From NCBI GenBank assembly GCA_035771175.1, contig CM069603.1, positions 29,499,308-29,563,307 of the forward strand: a DNA stretch of 64,000 nt, in the 5' to 3' direction. Shown here in pieces: positions 1-17,988 of this stretch. The stretch comes from Paratinospora sagittata (taxonomy: Eukaryota > Streptophyta > Magnoliopsida > Ranunculales > Menispermaceae). The first letter of the stretch is position 1; the number at the start of each line of letters is the position of its first letter. Below the pieces are notes generated by a model. It saw only the letters and a program-made list of their open reading frames with translations, was not told the DNA's origin and did not search any database. Position numbers and translations under genes: made by a program.

Positions 1-1603
1 ATTGTTCCACTCACGAAACTAAACCAGATGAATGCTATATAATGTGTGGACCGTTGTGCACGGGAAAGCTCTCACTGTATTAAATGTTTTTACTATTTCC
101 AGAACCTGGAAGTAATGGTGATTGATGAATATCACGTACAGATCTAGGTTGTGCATTAATACAAAAGGATAAGTTAATTACTTGTGTCTCCAGATATTTG
201 GTAGTGCACGAGAATAAGTATCCTGAGAATGAATAGAAATTTGTTGGTAGTTATTTTGAAATAATGAGAGCATTGCCTCTATAATAAAAAGGTCACGTTA
301 TCTTCAGATTTTAAGAGTCTGAAGTAATTATTTGAACGGAAAGAAACTGAATATGAGGTAATAAATGTGGCAAGAATTCCCGAAGGATTTGATTTTATAT
401 CGAATTATTATCCTGGGAAAGGCCAATATGTTGCTGAGACATTGAGCAGAAAACAAGCTAAAACTGGAGTAGTATCTATCAGTTAGCCATAAATGGAGAT
501 TGTTGCGAGTGAGAGTTACAGTTATGAGTGTACTCTCTATTACTCCATGTGTTGCTATTTGTGCTCGGATGCATGTTTAGCTGATTGATACTCATATTCA
601 GAGAGTAAGATTTATGATGAGACGAGTATGATATCAGTATGAAAGATTATGGAATTGGTAATATGGATTGTATTAAATGAAGATGGGATTCAAATGGTCT
701 CTTATGGGTAGAAATGATACCATTTGGATAACCATTAATGGACTAATAAGTCTATGTATTTCTCTAATTAACACCAGAATTCTATTGATAGACTGAGCAT
801 ATTGTATATGTGTGAGATAGAGAGATTTTATGGGAGTACTCAGATATTTTTCAAGTCGGATTAAGATCCGAAGATTGTGTCGAGATCTGATATATGATGC
901 AGACTCGATTTGGTACTCATCTCCTTTTCAGTGTGATATTTTACTCAAACTGGTTGGCGAACTGAGAAAGTGACTTTGATGCTTGTGAGCATGCTCGGGT
1001 CTGGTATACTTGAATTTTGGTGGAAGTTGGAAGGAATATTATATGTGTGTGTAAACGTATGTGTATAAATAGCTATTATAATAGCATAATGATGGCACTC
1101 AAAGGTTTGATAGTAAGCCTTATAGATCTCCAACTTGTTGGGTTGAAAGTATGGAGTTATTGTTATTGGTGCCACAGGATATTATTAAATACACAGGGTT
1201 GGTATATAGGCCTTGAAATTTAGTGTGGCTGACTCAGTTTTGCTAAGGGTCTTACCACAGAAAGGCCAAATGAGATTTGGGATGAAAGAAAAGCTCGCAC
1301 CGCGATTTGTTGGACCATTAGAGATCCTTGATAGGATAGGTCCATTGGCTTACCGATTTGCTCTACTGTCACAGTTCATAAGTGTTCGGAATAGTTTCTA
1401 TATATTGATGTTGAGGAAATGTCATTCCATATATGTTATGGATGTAACTCAACTCTAAGTTGGGGAGGATACCACGTATCAAGAAGAGCAGACATGGGAG
1501 CGGAAATATAACATGCGGGAATAGTTTTTTGGGATTGAGTATCACTCGAGGAATATTCCTTGATTCTAAATTTAGAGGACGACATTCCTTAAGTTGGAGA
1601 GAT
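1..1603 (+). pseudogene. 3' half of a decayed Ty3/gypsy pol (family G2)
   Basis: Heavily decayed RNase H, integrase and C-terminal tail of a gypsy polyprotein. Around 405-480 the sequence parallels the RNase H end of the better preserved relative at 57.6-57.75 kb (the stretch ending in VADALSKKQ there). Positions 1213-1458 still read as an open tail (R-F-G-M-K-E-K-L-A-P-R-F-V-G-P), the usual segment after gypsy integrase. Stop codons and shifts occur throughout the rest. It ends at a purine-rich tract (1593-1603) directly before an LTR start. The upstream half lies outside the window. Confidence 0.75.
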
Positions 1604-2590
1604 TGTAACACCCTGTAGATTTAATTAAATACATACTTTGACTTATGCGTATATTAAGACGTATAATACGTGTATGTTATATGTAGAAGTCAAATATACG
1701 CGTGTATGAAAATACATGCTATATTTAAGGAGTATGAGCAAATAAATAAAATTATTAAAAAAATAATATAAGTTTTATGAGTTGAATTAAATTGATTAGT
1801 TTATGGGGTTGGTTAAATATGTGGATTCTAGTATGATTTAATGAATTAATGAATAGTATGATTTAATAAATGAAAGTTAAATATTAAGATGGGGAAGTTG
1901 CTTTATTAAGTTAGATGAGGTGCATAGGATCATATTTTTTATATATATTTAACATCTCTCTCATTTCTATTATATACTCAAACATCTAAATAAACAAAAA
2001 AGAGAGAGAAAGGGAGAGAAAAGGAACGAACGAGAGAACGAAGAGGAAAAAAAAAAAGAAGCGCGGGATTTGGTCGAAATTGGAACCCGCGGTAAGTGAT
2101 TTTCACTCTATTTCTTCGTGAAATTAATATCTAAGCTAGATGTAACGATTCTTGCGGAGTAATTTTAGCTATAGGAGTTGTTTTACAGTGTTTTCAAAAT
2201 TGGGGTTTTTACCCAACTTGAATGAAAATATGTTCGAAAGGTGAAAAAACATTCCCTAAACTGTAGGAGCCCCGAATATGTGGTTCAATTTCGTTTATTT
2301 GTTCATTTGAAATTTTTATGGCTGTTAGAAGTTTGTTGGAAGTTAGAGTCATATTGAAAACCTTTCGAATCATATTAAAACCCGATGGAACTCCAGTTTA
2401 AGGCTATAGAATGATAGAATGAATTGTTGCGAGTCCATCGATGCTAATTTCCAATGAAAAGTGATGTGAATAGTAACGTGATCATATACAATGAATAAAA
2501 TAGAATTAGAATCCAATGAAACTCTGGTTTGAGATCATAGAATCGTAGAGAACTGAATTTCGGAAGTTTCGATGTTAAGATCATGATTTT
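1604..2590 (+). repeat. 3' LTR start of the G2-like element, far end not defined
   Basis: A TGTAACACCC start follows the polypurine tract of the pol relic, like TGTAATGACCC at 59358. It holds a low-complexity AT part, a purine-rich GA stretch (1999-2062) and TATA-like runs typical of LTR promoters. I could not find the GTCGCGACA end used by this family, so the right boundary is approximate and the LTR may be truncated. Confidence 0.5.
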
Positions 2591-3787
2591 TGGATATGCT
2601 TTGTATTTTTAGTAGCTAAATATATGATTTTTGTGAGTAAAATTGACTTTGGATGCATCTTGACCATTGATGAAATGATAAATATTCAAACTACCAAAAT
2701 ATTCAATAGTTAAGATTATTTTTATTTTTATTTTATTTTTGTGTTGGGGAGCATTACTCGTTATAATTGTAGAGTTAGTTCTGAATAGAGAATAGTCAGA
2801 GAAATGACCATGCAGAGTTTTAAAAAATAACATAAAAACTTAAAAAAAGAAAAAAGTTTGGTAAGTTAAGACGAGACAAATTAGGTAAATGTCCAAGAAA
2901 AACAAAGAAAAAAAATGGGGAAAGATCCAACTCATATAACCAAATTAAATAAAAAGTGGATATTTAAAAAAAAAAAAAAATCAACTATAGGCATTCTCAT
3001 TGAAAAGTAAGAATGTTGTTTTTTGGTGGAAGTTAAGAGTTGCTTGGCCTTGGCCTACAATTCCCTTAGTTCTTGTCTTATATGTATGCATGCAGTACAA
3101 AAGCAGGATAAAGATTAAAAGAAGGATTGCACAAAAAATAAAATAAAATAAAATAAATGGAAGGATGATAACAACTCCTGGCACTCTGAAAACTGCTTGG
3201 ATGAGAAAAACTCAAGTCTTTTAGCACTAATAACCACATGAAACTCGCCTCCTCCAAGTCAATGATTCTTTTGCTTGTTTCCAGCTTTAGTCACCATAAA
3301 AAGTTACAAATGGACGAAGACAACTCACGCATACAACAAATTTTTATCATCCCACTCTCATTTATGGCTTGGAACCGAGACTTAATTACAAAGCATTCAA
3401 AAAGATGAGTTCTGGTGTCAGTCTTCTTCAGTTTCCATGATAATACAATGTTTCATAACTTTGTTATGATTTTTGACGCATTTTTTTTTTTTTTTTGTCA
3501 AGCAATTGTGAGAAAGATTTTAAGATTACCCATCAAATTAAACAGTATTGAAGCATATGCCTTGCATTCTTGCTACTATTAGAAATCTTGATTGAAGCAA
3601 CCAACATGAAAAAAAGAAATGATTTTATTTCTATATCAATTTATTCTTGATCTTCTTTCTAGGTGTGGTATCATCAGCACACCAATCATCAAGAAAACTA
3701 ACAGATATTCAGTTCCAAAATAGATAAACCTGACATCAAAAAAAAGAAAAGAAAAACATACCAAGTACGTAGAGTTTGATATGATTT
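2591..3787. other. intergenic DNA downstream of the aminotransferase gene
   Basis: No gene recognised. It contains poly-A/T runs (2841-2970, 3480-3496) and must include the 3' UTR and polyadenylation region of the minus-strand gene that ends at 3788. No clear repeat family was seen. Confidence 0.5.
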
Positions 3788-8957
<5,170 letters not shown>

Positions 8958-10245
8958 CTACAAAATATTCAGAATATGAATTGGATTAAATAAGGGTCAT
9001 GATATATACAAAGCTAATCATGAAAGAAATATACTACAAAAGCTTTGGGGCTTACCTATATTTTGTCATTCTACTATGAAATAACACAGCAGGATGCACA
9101 CAAATGGATGGTGATAGTTGTGTTTGATACATTTTGGTTCCAAAATCTTTCTTGACAGTGTATACTAAACACTTGAATGAAGTTTAACTAGTAATACTAA
9201 CATTATATATAATGCTCGGATGGAACAAGGAAATTTTCCATAGGGGGCCCATTTCAATGCATCAAGTATAGTAAAATAATAAAAAATAAAAATTGGAAGG
9301 GTCTCATATGATTAAGACAACTGTGTCTATAATCAAGTGAAGGCAAAAGCTTGGGAGTCCCGTCCCTCATGGATAAGAGGATTTATGAAGTAAACATTTG
9401 TAGAACTTAGGAGATGGAGGGGCCAATTTTCTCCACATGGCTTTCATTTTTGCACACAGATGGCATTACTCCATAGACCTTCCTTGATAAATTGTCCACC
9501 TCAGCATGATTCCATCTCAATTGTTGAGTAGGTAGGCCCACTAGATTTTCTTTGATGGTCAGCTACATAAAATACACACATGTCGAAATCAAGATGTCCA
9601 TATCATCATTTTTTATTTATTGACACAACTAAAAAGTTCATTGAATCAAAAAATTATTTGTCCATTTTCCACATTCTCACCTAATTCTCTCATATTTTGT
9701 ACTCATTTTCTATGAATGTCTTAAATGCAATCGACGGAAATCCTATCATCGCACTTTCTATGAACCTACTACTTATTAATTTCCCAGAAAGCTCTTGTAA
9801 ATTCTCCTGAAATACCCTTTTTCATACAACTACAAATAAGTGCAATACGAATAGAAGACTAAGTTGTTTAAGAACTACCAATTTCTAAAACTTCAACCCC
9901 TTCCCAAGAATGGCCTAAGTGATGCATTTATTTCAAAACATTGATATCCACAAATTACTAATGAAATTGCAGAGCCTGCTGGCACAAACACCTCATCAAA
10001 GCCTTCATGAACATCATATCATCTTAGACGCCCATGTGAGGACTGACTGCTGAAAGAACCTTTAACAAAATGGCATATTTGGTGGACTAAGGATTAATGT
10101 CAAAACGTGCGTCAGTCAATTAAGTTTCAGAAAGATGGTGACGCAACAGTACTTAATAAACCAAGTCAAATTTGGCACTCGACCATTACCTATACCACCT
10201 TTATTGAATCACTTCCACCACGTTTCATACAATCCCACCAATTAT
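8958..10245. other. non-coding stretch upstream of the placed ALD1 exons
   Basis: No exon-like reading with matching splice sites was recognised on the minus strand. If the candidate first exon at 11991-11978 is right, this is part of a roughly 3-kb first intron; otherwise it is promoter or 5' UTR. No transposon ends were recognised. Confidence 0.4.
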
Positions 10246-11660
10246 CCATGGATTCTAATGCCCACTACTGTGAAACTCCCACCAAATTATATTGAAGTTT
10301 CTCCGAACCCACGTCATAGAACCAAATTAAAACTAGTTATTGAAAAACTGCCACTAGTATTTGTATGATACTTTATGACTTAGACTTCAATTCCACCAGA
10401 TGACAAATGATTCCATATATATTATTGAACTGCAGTACCAATCCAAGATTGAAATGAGTAATCTGTCTTAGCATGTGTCAATGCTATTACTTTGTAAGTT
10501 TGATTCTACTAAACACCATGCACGTAAATTCAGCAGAAAGAAGAAGAATGTGAACTCTATTGATTCTACCAAACACCATGGATTCTGTTCTCTACTGTTA
10601 TGAAACTACCACCAAATTATATAGAAGTTTCATTGAACCCACATCGTCGTAGAACCAAATTAAATCTAGTTATTGAAAAAAGGCCACTACTTCTAAACCA
10701 GTATATCTTACTTTATGATTATAAAGTTCAATTTTCCAATAGATGACAGATGAGTTTCACATACATCATTGAAACATGCTAAAGATTCAAGATTGAAACA
10801 AGCTACGTGTCTTTCTAAGTTTGATTCTACTAGTCACTATGCACATAAATTCAAGTATTCAACTTCTTAGAAGAAGAAGAAGAAGAATGTGAAATATTGA
10901 TTCTACTTAAAACCATGGATTTTGTTTTGTACTGTTGTGTAATTACCACCAAATTAAATTGAAGTTTCATGGAACCCACATCATAGAGCCAAATTAAATT
11001 TAGTTATTGAAAAACTGCCACTACCCCTATACCTTACTTTATGATATATAATTAAAGTTCAATTTTCCAATAGATGACAGATGAGTTTCTCATACATTAA
11101 TGCTAAAGATTTAAAATTGAAACAAGTTGTGTCTTTCTAAGTTTGATTTTACAAGTAGATATGCGTGTAAATTCAAGCATTCAATAGCTAGAAGAAGAAC
11201 AAGAAGAAAAATGTGAACTATTGATTCTACTGAACACCATGGATTTTGTTCTCTTCAACTTTGATTTAGTAGATTCAAGTCATAGTTGATCTAATAAAGT
11301 TTTACACTAGCTATTAGCTACCTAACGCAATCCTCTTCCTTTATTCGGGCTTGGGACCGGATACATTTAAAGATATGTAAATATACTCAGCATAAACAAA
11401 GTTATGGATTTTGTTCTCTACTTGTGAGAAATTACCTCCAAATTATATTGAACTTTCATCGAACCCACGTCCTCTGACCAAATTGAAATCTAGTTATTGG
11501 AAAGCTGCCACTCATTCTATATCTTAGTTTATGATTATAAAGTTCAATTTTCCAATTGATGACAGATGAGTTTCACATATATTATTGAAACATGCCACAG
11601 ATTAAAGATTGAAATGGACAGAAATTCAATGGGAAGAAGAAGAAGAAAAAGAATGTGAAT
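10246..11660. repeat. degenerate tandem array, unit about 330 bp, about four copies
   Basis: Units begin with a CCATGGATT-like anchor at 10246, 10576, 10913 and 11237, and a further copy begins near 11402 with TTATGGATT. Within each unit the same landmarks recur in order: AATTA(c)CACCAAATTATATTGAAGTTTC-like text, GAACCCACRTC, AACCAAATT, AGTTATTGAAAA, GCCACTA, AAGTTCAATTTTCCA, AGATGACAGATGAG, a GAAGAAGAAGAA purine run and TTGATTCTAC. Anchor spacings are 330, 337, 324 and about 165 bp, so the unit at 11237 is truncated or interrupted. No coding potential is seen in either strand of the unit. Confidence 0.85.
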
Positions 11661-11977
11661 TATTTCAACTTCAACACATGAATTTGAATTAGTCTCAAAG
11701 CAACCCATTGGTTTTCACAACATACAAATTGGAAAACCATCCCACTACAAACAAACCCATCACCTACAATTAAGATTACAATATTAAAGACTACCCATAA
11801 ACCATAACTGATCTCTAAATTCAAACAATATCCAAAAAAATAAGAGGACAAAGCAAAGACTTCAACTATATATGCCTTGAGTTCAACTGATACCCAATAA
11901 GTTTTTTTTTTTCAAAAAAAAGAAAATCAAAGTTCACAATAATCCACCATTCAACTCTGAAATGAAACAATATATAC

Positions 11978-11991
11978 CCATTGAATATCAT
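11978..11991 (-). other. ALD1: candidate first coding exon of ALD1
   Basis: On the minus strand an ATG at 11991-11989 starts five codons, the last split after two bases, followed by a good donor (GG|GTATATA at 11978/11977). The phase fits the acceptor at 8957, and joining gives a 434-codon frame including stop, close to the size of known ALD1 proteins. The exon is only 14 bp and lacks an obvious transit peptide of its own, so this is a phase-based guess. Confidence 0.3.
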
Positions 11992-12209
11992 ACTTTTCAA
12001 TGCATTTTCATTAACAAAACACAAAAAATTTTAGGACCCATGACCCAACAACCCCTTTTCCTCCAAAGAAAAAAAAAAGGAAAAAAATAATAATAAGCAG
12101 GAGATGGAATTCAAATCCCAGAATTGGGTTCTCAGTCATTTGGGTTTTTTTTAAGAAAATAAAATAAAAGAAAGAAAAAGAAACATAGTTCAGACTGAAG
12201 CAACGAAAT

Positions 12210-12222
12210 CTACGTGACGTAG
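12210..12222. promoter_or_regulatory. ACGT-type bZIP palindrome in the putative ALD1 5' region
   Basis: CTACGTGACGTAG is a perfect inverted repeat of two 6-bp arms around one base. It contains the TGACG core bound by TGA bZIP factors and two ACGT cores. It lies about 220 bp upstream of the candidate first exon. TGA factors are known regulators of salicylate-responsive defence genes, so the position is suggestive. It could equally lie within a 5' UTR or be chance. Confidence 0.35.
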
Positions 12223-12529
12223 AGGATAATAATGGGAACAAATTATTAATTAAGAAAATAAAAACAGGAATAAGTAAAGGGCAGAGCAAGCATGGGACCC
12301 GATTGTGTTGCGATTCCACCATGACTTTTAAGGACAGGGAAAGGGCGAAGTTTGCATATAAGACAACGGTCCAAAACTTCTCAGTTTGTCGTCTGCTGCC
12401 TCGCACCCGCCGCCTCCAACTTCTTCAACTGTTCGGCACCCTTCTTTTAAAATATTCTAATGTGAATAGCCGTCACATAGATATTTCTTTAGATAAATTT
12501 AAATTATACAACATTAATTTGTAGGTGTA

Positions 12530-15224
12530 AAATTTTTAATCCTTTTAAAATTATATATATATATAATATAATATTATCAATAAGAATACTTAAAAAGTAG
12601 AGCCTTTTTTTTCTACTCAAATTATTCTTAAAAATTTATTTTTAAAAAATAAATTTTATTGTCAATAGAACTTAAATAATAATTTTTCAATTGCACCACG
12701 TATTTTTTCAAACCACACCAACTTATTATTATTACAAGAATATCCTCCTATAGAATTACTTTATAAGATCTAATCTTTTAAGAATTACATTTATATCGAA
12801 AAGCTTTTTATTTTTGCTTACCTACCTATGGATGCACTTTTATTTTAATTTTCTTAGACTTAAAAGAGAATAGATATATTAAAATTATATAAAAAAAAAC
12901 TCAAATTGACAAATTCAAGAACTATGTTTTATTTAATTTTTATTTTAATAAAATAAATAAAATAATTTTTTTAAAAATTAGAAGAATAAAAAACTTGCAT
13001 TCGACAGTTTTTCAACCTTATAATTATTTTATTACCTTCTATTTGAATATCATTAAATCATGTTGAATAAATAATTTTAAAATTTAAAGAATAAAAAACT
13101 TAAATTATCAAATTCTTGTTATCTATTATTTTAATTTTTTGTACTCTTTAATTTAATTTTTTAAAATAAAAAAGAAAAATATTTTAGTTATTTTATTTAC
13201 TATTTACTATTTTATTTTAGATTTAAAAATAAAAGTGAATAAATATTCAGAATTAAAGAATAAAAAATCTAATTTGACAAATATATTAACCAAAGAAAGT
13301 TACAAAAAAGGTAGAGGAAAGACTTTAGTAAAAGAAAAAAATATATTTAATTCCATGAATACCATCTAAAGTGTGATTATAACATTTTAGAAGGATGGGT
13401 ACAAATGAGAAACAAAAAATTGTGAAAAATAAATAAATATTGGTCTTAAAAGAGTTACGGTGAAGTGAGAAAAAATTGTGGGTGCATTTAGAGGCACCCA
13501 TCCTGTAAATATATTTCTATTAAGAAAAAGGCAATTTTACCCTTTAACATATTGTTTAGTATTCAACTGCTAGCATAATGGTAACCAGTGATAAAAAAAT
13601 TATCAAAGGTACTAGATTTTATAGATCTTTCCTTCTTCTTTTTTCAGCATTTTTCACTCAAATTAACATTTGAATAAAAAAGTTATGATTATTTGTAGTT
13701 ATAGATGATCACTTACTTTTTACCAATAGATAAATTAATTTATAGATAGGTTGACCAATCATTGTGCATATATGTAGCATTCAACAGTCACCGAATCAAA
13801 AATTAATTACCAAGACATAACTGAATGTATTATGTTTTATAGATTTTTCCTTCTTCTTTCAACTTCCTTTTAAATTGTTTAAATCAAAGTTTGAATGAAA
13901 AGTTATGATCATTTAAAGTTATAAGTTTAACTAAATAGGTAAATTAGTTTACTAAACTAGTTTACCAACTGATTGATTGATTGGTTGATTGTCGATCAAT
14001 TAGTTGATCATTAGTTAATTAATTAAATAAATGATCCTTTAATTTTAAATTACTCTGATTTTTTTTATCCTAACCCCAATTTGAGGACTTAAAAGGCATT
14101 AAAAAAAGATAAAAAGATATACAAAATCCAATACCTCATATAATTTTTCAATATCTGGTTTTTGATACAATAGTTGTGGGCTACTACATAACATTTAAAG
14201 GGTGAATTTCCTTTTTAACCTTAGCAAAAAAAAAAATACATTTTTTTACCTTACCAAAAAAATTTTACTTTTTTATTAGCCATCAAACTAGCAATTTGAA
14301 TGTTAAAAAGTGATTGTAGATATTAAGTTTTGTAGATCTTTTCTTTTTGTTTCTAACACATTTTAATTGTCAAGTCAAAGTCTAAACAAAAACATTTGGA
14401 CCATTCGAAGATAAAACAATCAATTAATAATTGACCAACAATTAACTAATCAGTCAATCAATAGGTAAACTAAGTTACTTATCAAAAAATTAATTTACTA
14501 TCTAGTTAGGAAAGTGATATATAACTTTAAATGTTCATTAACTTACTAATTCAAACTCCGTTAATTTTGAGCAACTTAAAAGACATTAGAAGGAAAAAAG
14601 GAAAGAATTACAAAATCCAATACTTTCTATCATCATATGGACAGAACTATCTACAAAACCAAGTATCTTTGTTCAACAGTTGCAAGTCTGGAAAAATATG
14701 TAGTCAAGACTTATTTTCAAATTTTTAAGATTAATTCAAAAAGTTTTAGGACCAAAACTCTAAAATCCCATAATCATATGGACAGAATTATTTAAAAAAT
14801 ATATAATTACTTATAATTTAAATGTCAACTTAGCTGTAAGAATGTAGTTAAGAAAAAGCTAGTTAAGTTGAATTATCTCTTTAAATTTTCATCAAGTTGA
14901 AAATTCCCTGTACAATATGTTCAATGCCTAAATGTTCTATTGTGTTCTATCTATCTAATAGGTCATTTTTCTTCTAATCCAATACATGTGTCAGTCCTCA
15001 AGATAAAAAGAATGTCCTCCGTAAGATCTATAATATCCATATGTCATTTGCTACTCTTATTTTAAGCTCCTTTTTGAAAGTGGTATACTACCTATTTTAA
15101 CTTTATAGTTTTATTTCTATAAAGTAATAATATACTATAAATCACAAATTGTTAAAAGAAGAAGAATGCCTTAAAAAAACATAGATAAAAATAATTAAGA
15201 GACAAAGCAAGAACAAAGGAAAAA
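12530..15224. other. AT-rich intergenic region without recognised genes
   Basis: Long A/T tracts and no open frame with protein-like composition. Apart from the degenerate repeat at about 13590-14660, no transposon termini, tRNA-like folds or conserved domains were recognised. Confidence 0.55.
13590..14660. repeat. three degenerate copies of an AT-rich unit of roughly 300-450 bp
   Basis: The series TTTTATAGATCTTTCCTTCTTCTT, then CAAA(G)TTTGAATGAAAA, GTTATGATYATTT and GTAAATTAGTTTACT-like text recurs at about 13610, 13835 and 14325. The last two copies also share ACTTAAAAGRCATTA and TACAAAATCCAATAC. Sequence identity is low. The unit holds no open frame. Confidence 0.5.
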
Positions 15225-15680
15225 TAGGGGAAAACAGGAAGCGACATTTTTCCAATAGGGCAACAAGAAAAGGCCCTATCAGAGTTCTAACCCAACCTTT
15301 CCGCCTCGTACCAAAACAAGTGGTCGCCGCACCAGTGGCCGAAACTTTTAACCCTGGCCATCGAGGTTTTCAAAATCAAAATAGAGGAGATGAGAATGGC
15401 AGGGGCGACTGCTGAAATGGAAGAGGTGGTGGCCAGCAACAACAATAGCAACACCACCAGCAGAACCAACAACAAACACCTTACCACCAAAGGCAAGCTT
15501 GTTACAATTGTGGCCAACCTGGTCACTAGAAAATGTTCTCTTCCCACCCACCTCAAGCACAACAACCAGCCCTAGTAGCAGTCCAACAGGCACCACCTGC
15601 TACACCTGCCCAGTCGAGACAGAAGCAACAGAACCAGGGGCAAAGGCAACAAGGAAGAGCCTATGTAATCTAGGCATTTA
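15225..15680 (+). pseudogene. isolated gag zinc-knuckle fragment, family G1
   Basis: Reads as the C-terminal part of a gypsy Gag: a Q/N/G-rich linker, then a CX2CX4H knuckle beginning CYNCGQPGH near 15497-15525, then a Q/A/P-rich stretch. It matches the gag of the G1 element at about 21.95-22.43 kb in order and composition. It has a stop within the linker and a lost final cysteine. Both sides are truncated, and no LTR of its own adjoins it. Confidence 0.7.
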
Positions 15681-15699
15681 ATTTAATTTTTAAAGTTCT

Positions 15700-16266
15700 A
15701 GGTCTTTAAAATTAATGTTTCGAAGGTGGTATCAATCCCTATGGGTTCGATTTGAAGGTGCTACAATTGCCTTGTACACTTGTACGTATATTTTTCTCAA
15801 CAAGTTTTTGGAGCCGCTGCCAGGGGATTGGTGCTAAAAATTACTTTTTATTGATCTTCAGTTTAATTTTCTTAAATTAGGGTTTTTCATGATCAAAAAC
15901 ATCTACTTAGGATTCCTTATTGTTGTTCATATAGAAACATACCTTCGGGTTAGAAATTGCATTAGTTTGGGTTTTTGCATTGCATGCTTATTCGATAAGA
16001 TTTTGTTTGCAATCAAAATTTCATAAAATAATAGTAAAAGGGTACGTTTCCTAGTAACATTGAATTTTGAAAGGTAGGTAGCTTTTCTACTCTGGGAGTC
16101 AGGTACTTAAATGGGACCTTTATGACCACACCCCACCACTTCTCCTCACCTAGTCAACTGGTTTGAAACATCGAGTTGGAGGTTTATGGCATTTTCCATA
16201 GGAGCTGTATCGTTATTTTTAGGTGTGAGTCAGAGCCATTAATTTCATTGATTTTTGGAGTTGTGT
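15700..16266 (+). mobile_element. LTR end, PBS and leader of a Tat/Athila-like Ty3 relic
   Basis: ATCAATCCCTATGGGTTCGA (about 15731) followed by a PBS-like tract resembles the LTR end and leader of plant Tat/Athila elements. The leader continues to 16266, where a solo LTR interrupts it, and resumes at 28239 after the duplicated GCTAG. The left part of this LTR is missing or unrecognisable. Confidence 0.55.
15809..15828 (+). other. primer-binding site, Tat/Athila type
   Basis: TGGAGCCGCTGCCAGGGGAT differs by a few bases from the conserved TGGCGCCGTTGCCGGGGA tract of plant Tat/Athila elements, which pairs with a tRNA 3' end (usually given as tRNA-Asp). Confidence 0.55.
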
Positions 16267-16271
16267 GCTAG

Positions 16272-17988
16272 TGTCGCGACACTTGACCGGGTGACGTCAC
16301 TACCGGCACAAAACCCCATAGAATGTCACTCCAAGACAAAACCTGAGGCCCTGCTTAGCTTCTACCTAATACACAATAATACCTATACATTACCATTCAA
16401 TCTGTATTTGACATCATATAATTGAATCATAAAATTATCCAAAAACCCATCATCATAGATCATTGTCCTGTATAATCCGCACCTAGTTCAATACATATAT
16501 AAACACCTGTATAATCACGTATCTACTCCCCAAAATATAAGTCATGTACATGTACCATATACACAACGCATCTATGTGATAGATATGCACAATATTTTCA
16601 TGTGATAGTTATTTACATAATTAAAAAGAACAAAAGAATCACATAACCCGTCCCTATCTGCTCACATGAATCCAAAGAAGTGGAAGGCTGTCATCGGCGG
16701 TCTAGGCCTTGCCCTTATCTTTTGGATATGAACCTAAGAAAATAGGGAAAAGGGGTAAGCTTCAAGTCCAAAGAAATATTCTCACAATCATCACCATATA
16801 TGCATTTATAAAAACATGTATGCAATAGAAGAAACATTTATAAATATAGTGGATCAATTTAAGATAACATAATGGATCAAACTAAATCAAGTAAATCATG
16901 CATAAGTTTTTCCAGAAAACGAGTAAACACCTCAACCGAGGTCAAATCCAGATAATTCTTCCTATGTTTTCCCCTATTTCGCTACTATAGGGGATGACTA
17001 GAACAAAATATCCATTTTCAACCCTTCTACCCTTACATTCTTCACAAAGGAATGCCCATAGCTACAAAGTACTAATCCAAGTAACACCAGTGGAACGCTT
17101 CCTCGAATAACAAGTAAATAGAATGGTAATCCACTCCTATGTATTTAATCCAAAAATACCCAAGGCAACCCAATGTCCAAAACCATTTTCATGATCATAA
17201 ATTCCATGCACATATATCATAAATGCATACATTTTAACAATTCAATCATATATATAAAATTCCATAAATGGAGAATAAAAGTGAGGAATACTCACAACCA
17301 ATCCAAAAGTCAACCACTTAAGCTACACAAATTCCCAATTTGATCAATCCAATTCAAAGTCCTGAAACAAGCATAATTCACACATTTTGATTAAATTCAA
17401 GTCTCCATGCACATACAAATATAAACGCAATTTAAATCCCAAATTTCCTTTATCCAATTCTCAACTCAAATTCCTATTAAGTCAACTCAAAATACATCAA
17501 AACTACCAAAAATTGGATTAGAAGCAATAAATACACTTGCAACCCTCTAGAATTTCCATCAAAACCCACATGCATGCTAAATTCACAAATTACAACATTG
17601 TTTCATCAATTTCCATGAAATTCATCATTAAAACAAGCAAACTACATCCAATCATGGAGATCCAACTCAACATCACATGGTTAGAGTTTCAAATTTTGAA
17701 ACCCTAACTCAAATCCCAATTCAAGCACATGCATGTCACTCCAAAATACAATCTCTAGCTAGAAATTATCAAGAGAGGCCAAGATATGAAGAATTTAGGG
17801 TAAAACTTTTACCTTTGGAGCCAATTCACCAAGTCCTAGCTCCACTCCTCCAAATCCCCTCTCTTCGCCCGTTCTTCCTCTTCTTCAAATGATGAGAATG
17901 AAAAAGATTTGAGGTTGATTTCTTTTTATGTTAGCGCTAAGCCCACCAATTTGTGTTTTTAATAAAATTTGTCCAGATGCAAGGAGCG
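16272..17988 (-). mobile_element. solo LTR (G2-related), left part
   Basis: Minus-oriented LTR whose 3' end (TGTCGCGACA on the plus strand at 16272) matches the LTR end GGGGTCGCGACA at 54528. The adjacent region (ACCGGGTGACGTCAC, AAAACCTGAGGC) is also shared with 54430-54528. It is flanked by GCTAG at 16267-16271 and again at 28234-28238, a perfect 5-bp target duplication. Because only one LTR lies between the duplications, this is a solo LTR. The G1 element at 17989-27811 is inserted in it. Confidence 0.85.

Noticed and set aside
12011..12406. 131-codon minus-strand frame near the ALD1 start
   Set aside because: Composition is low-complexity (Phe/Leu/Ile runs from poly-T DNA), there is no known motif, and it overlaps the probable promoter or 5' UTR.
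15287..15596. Two overlapping minus-strand frames of 82-92 codons
   Set aside because: They are the antisense of the Q/N-rich gag fragment; the Val/Leu/Ala-rich text is an artefact of that repeat.
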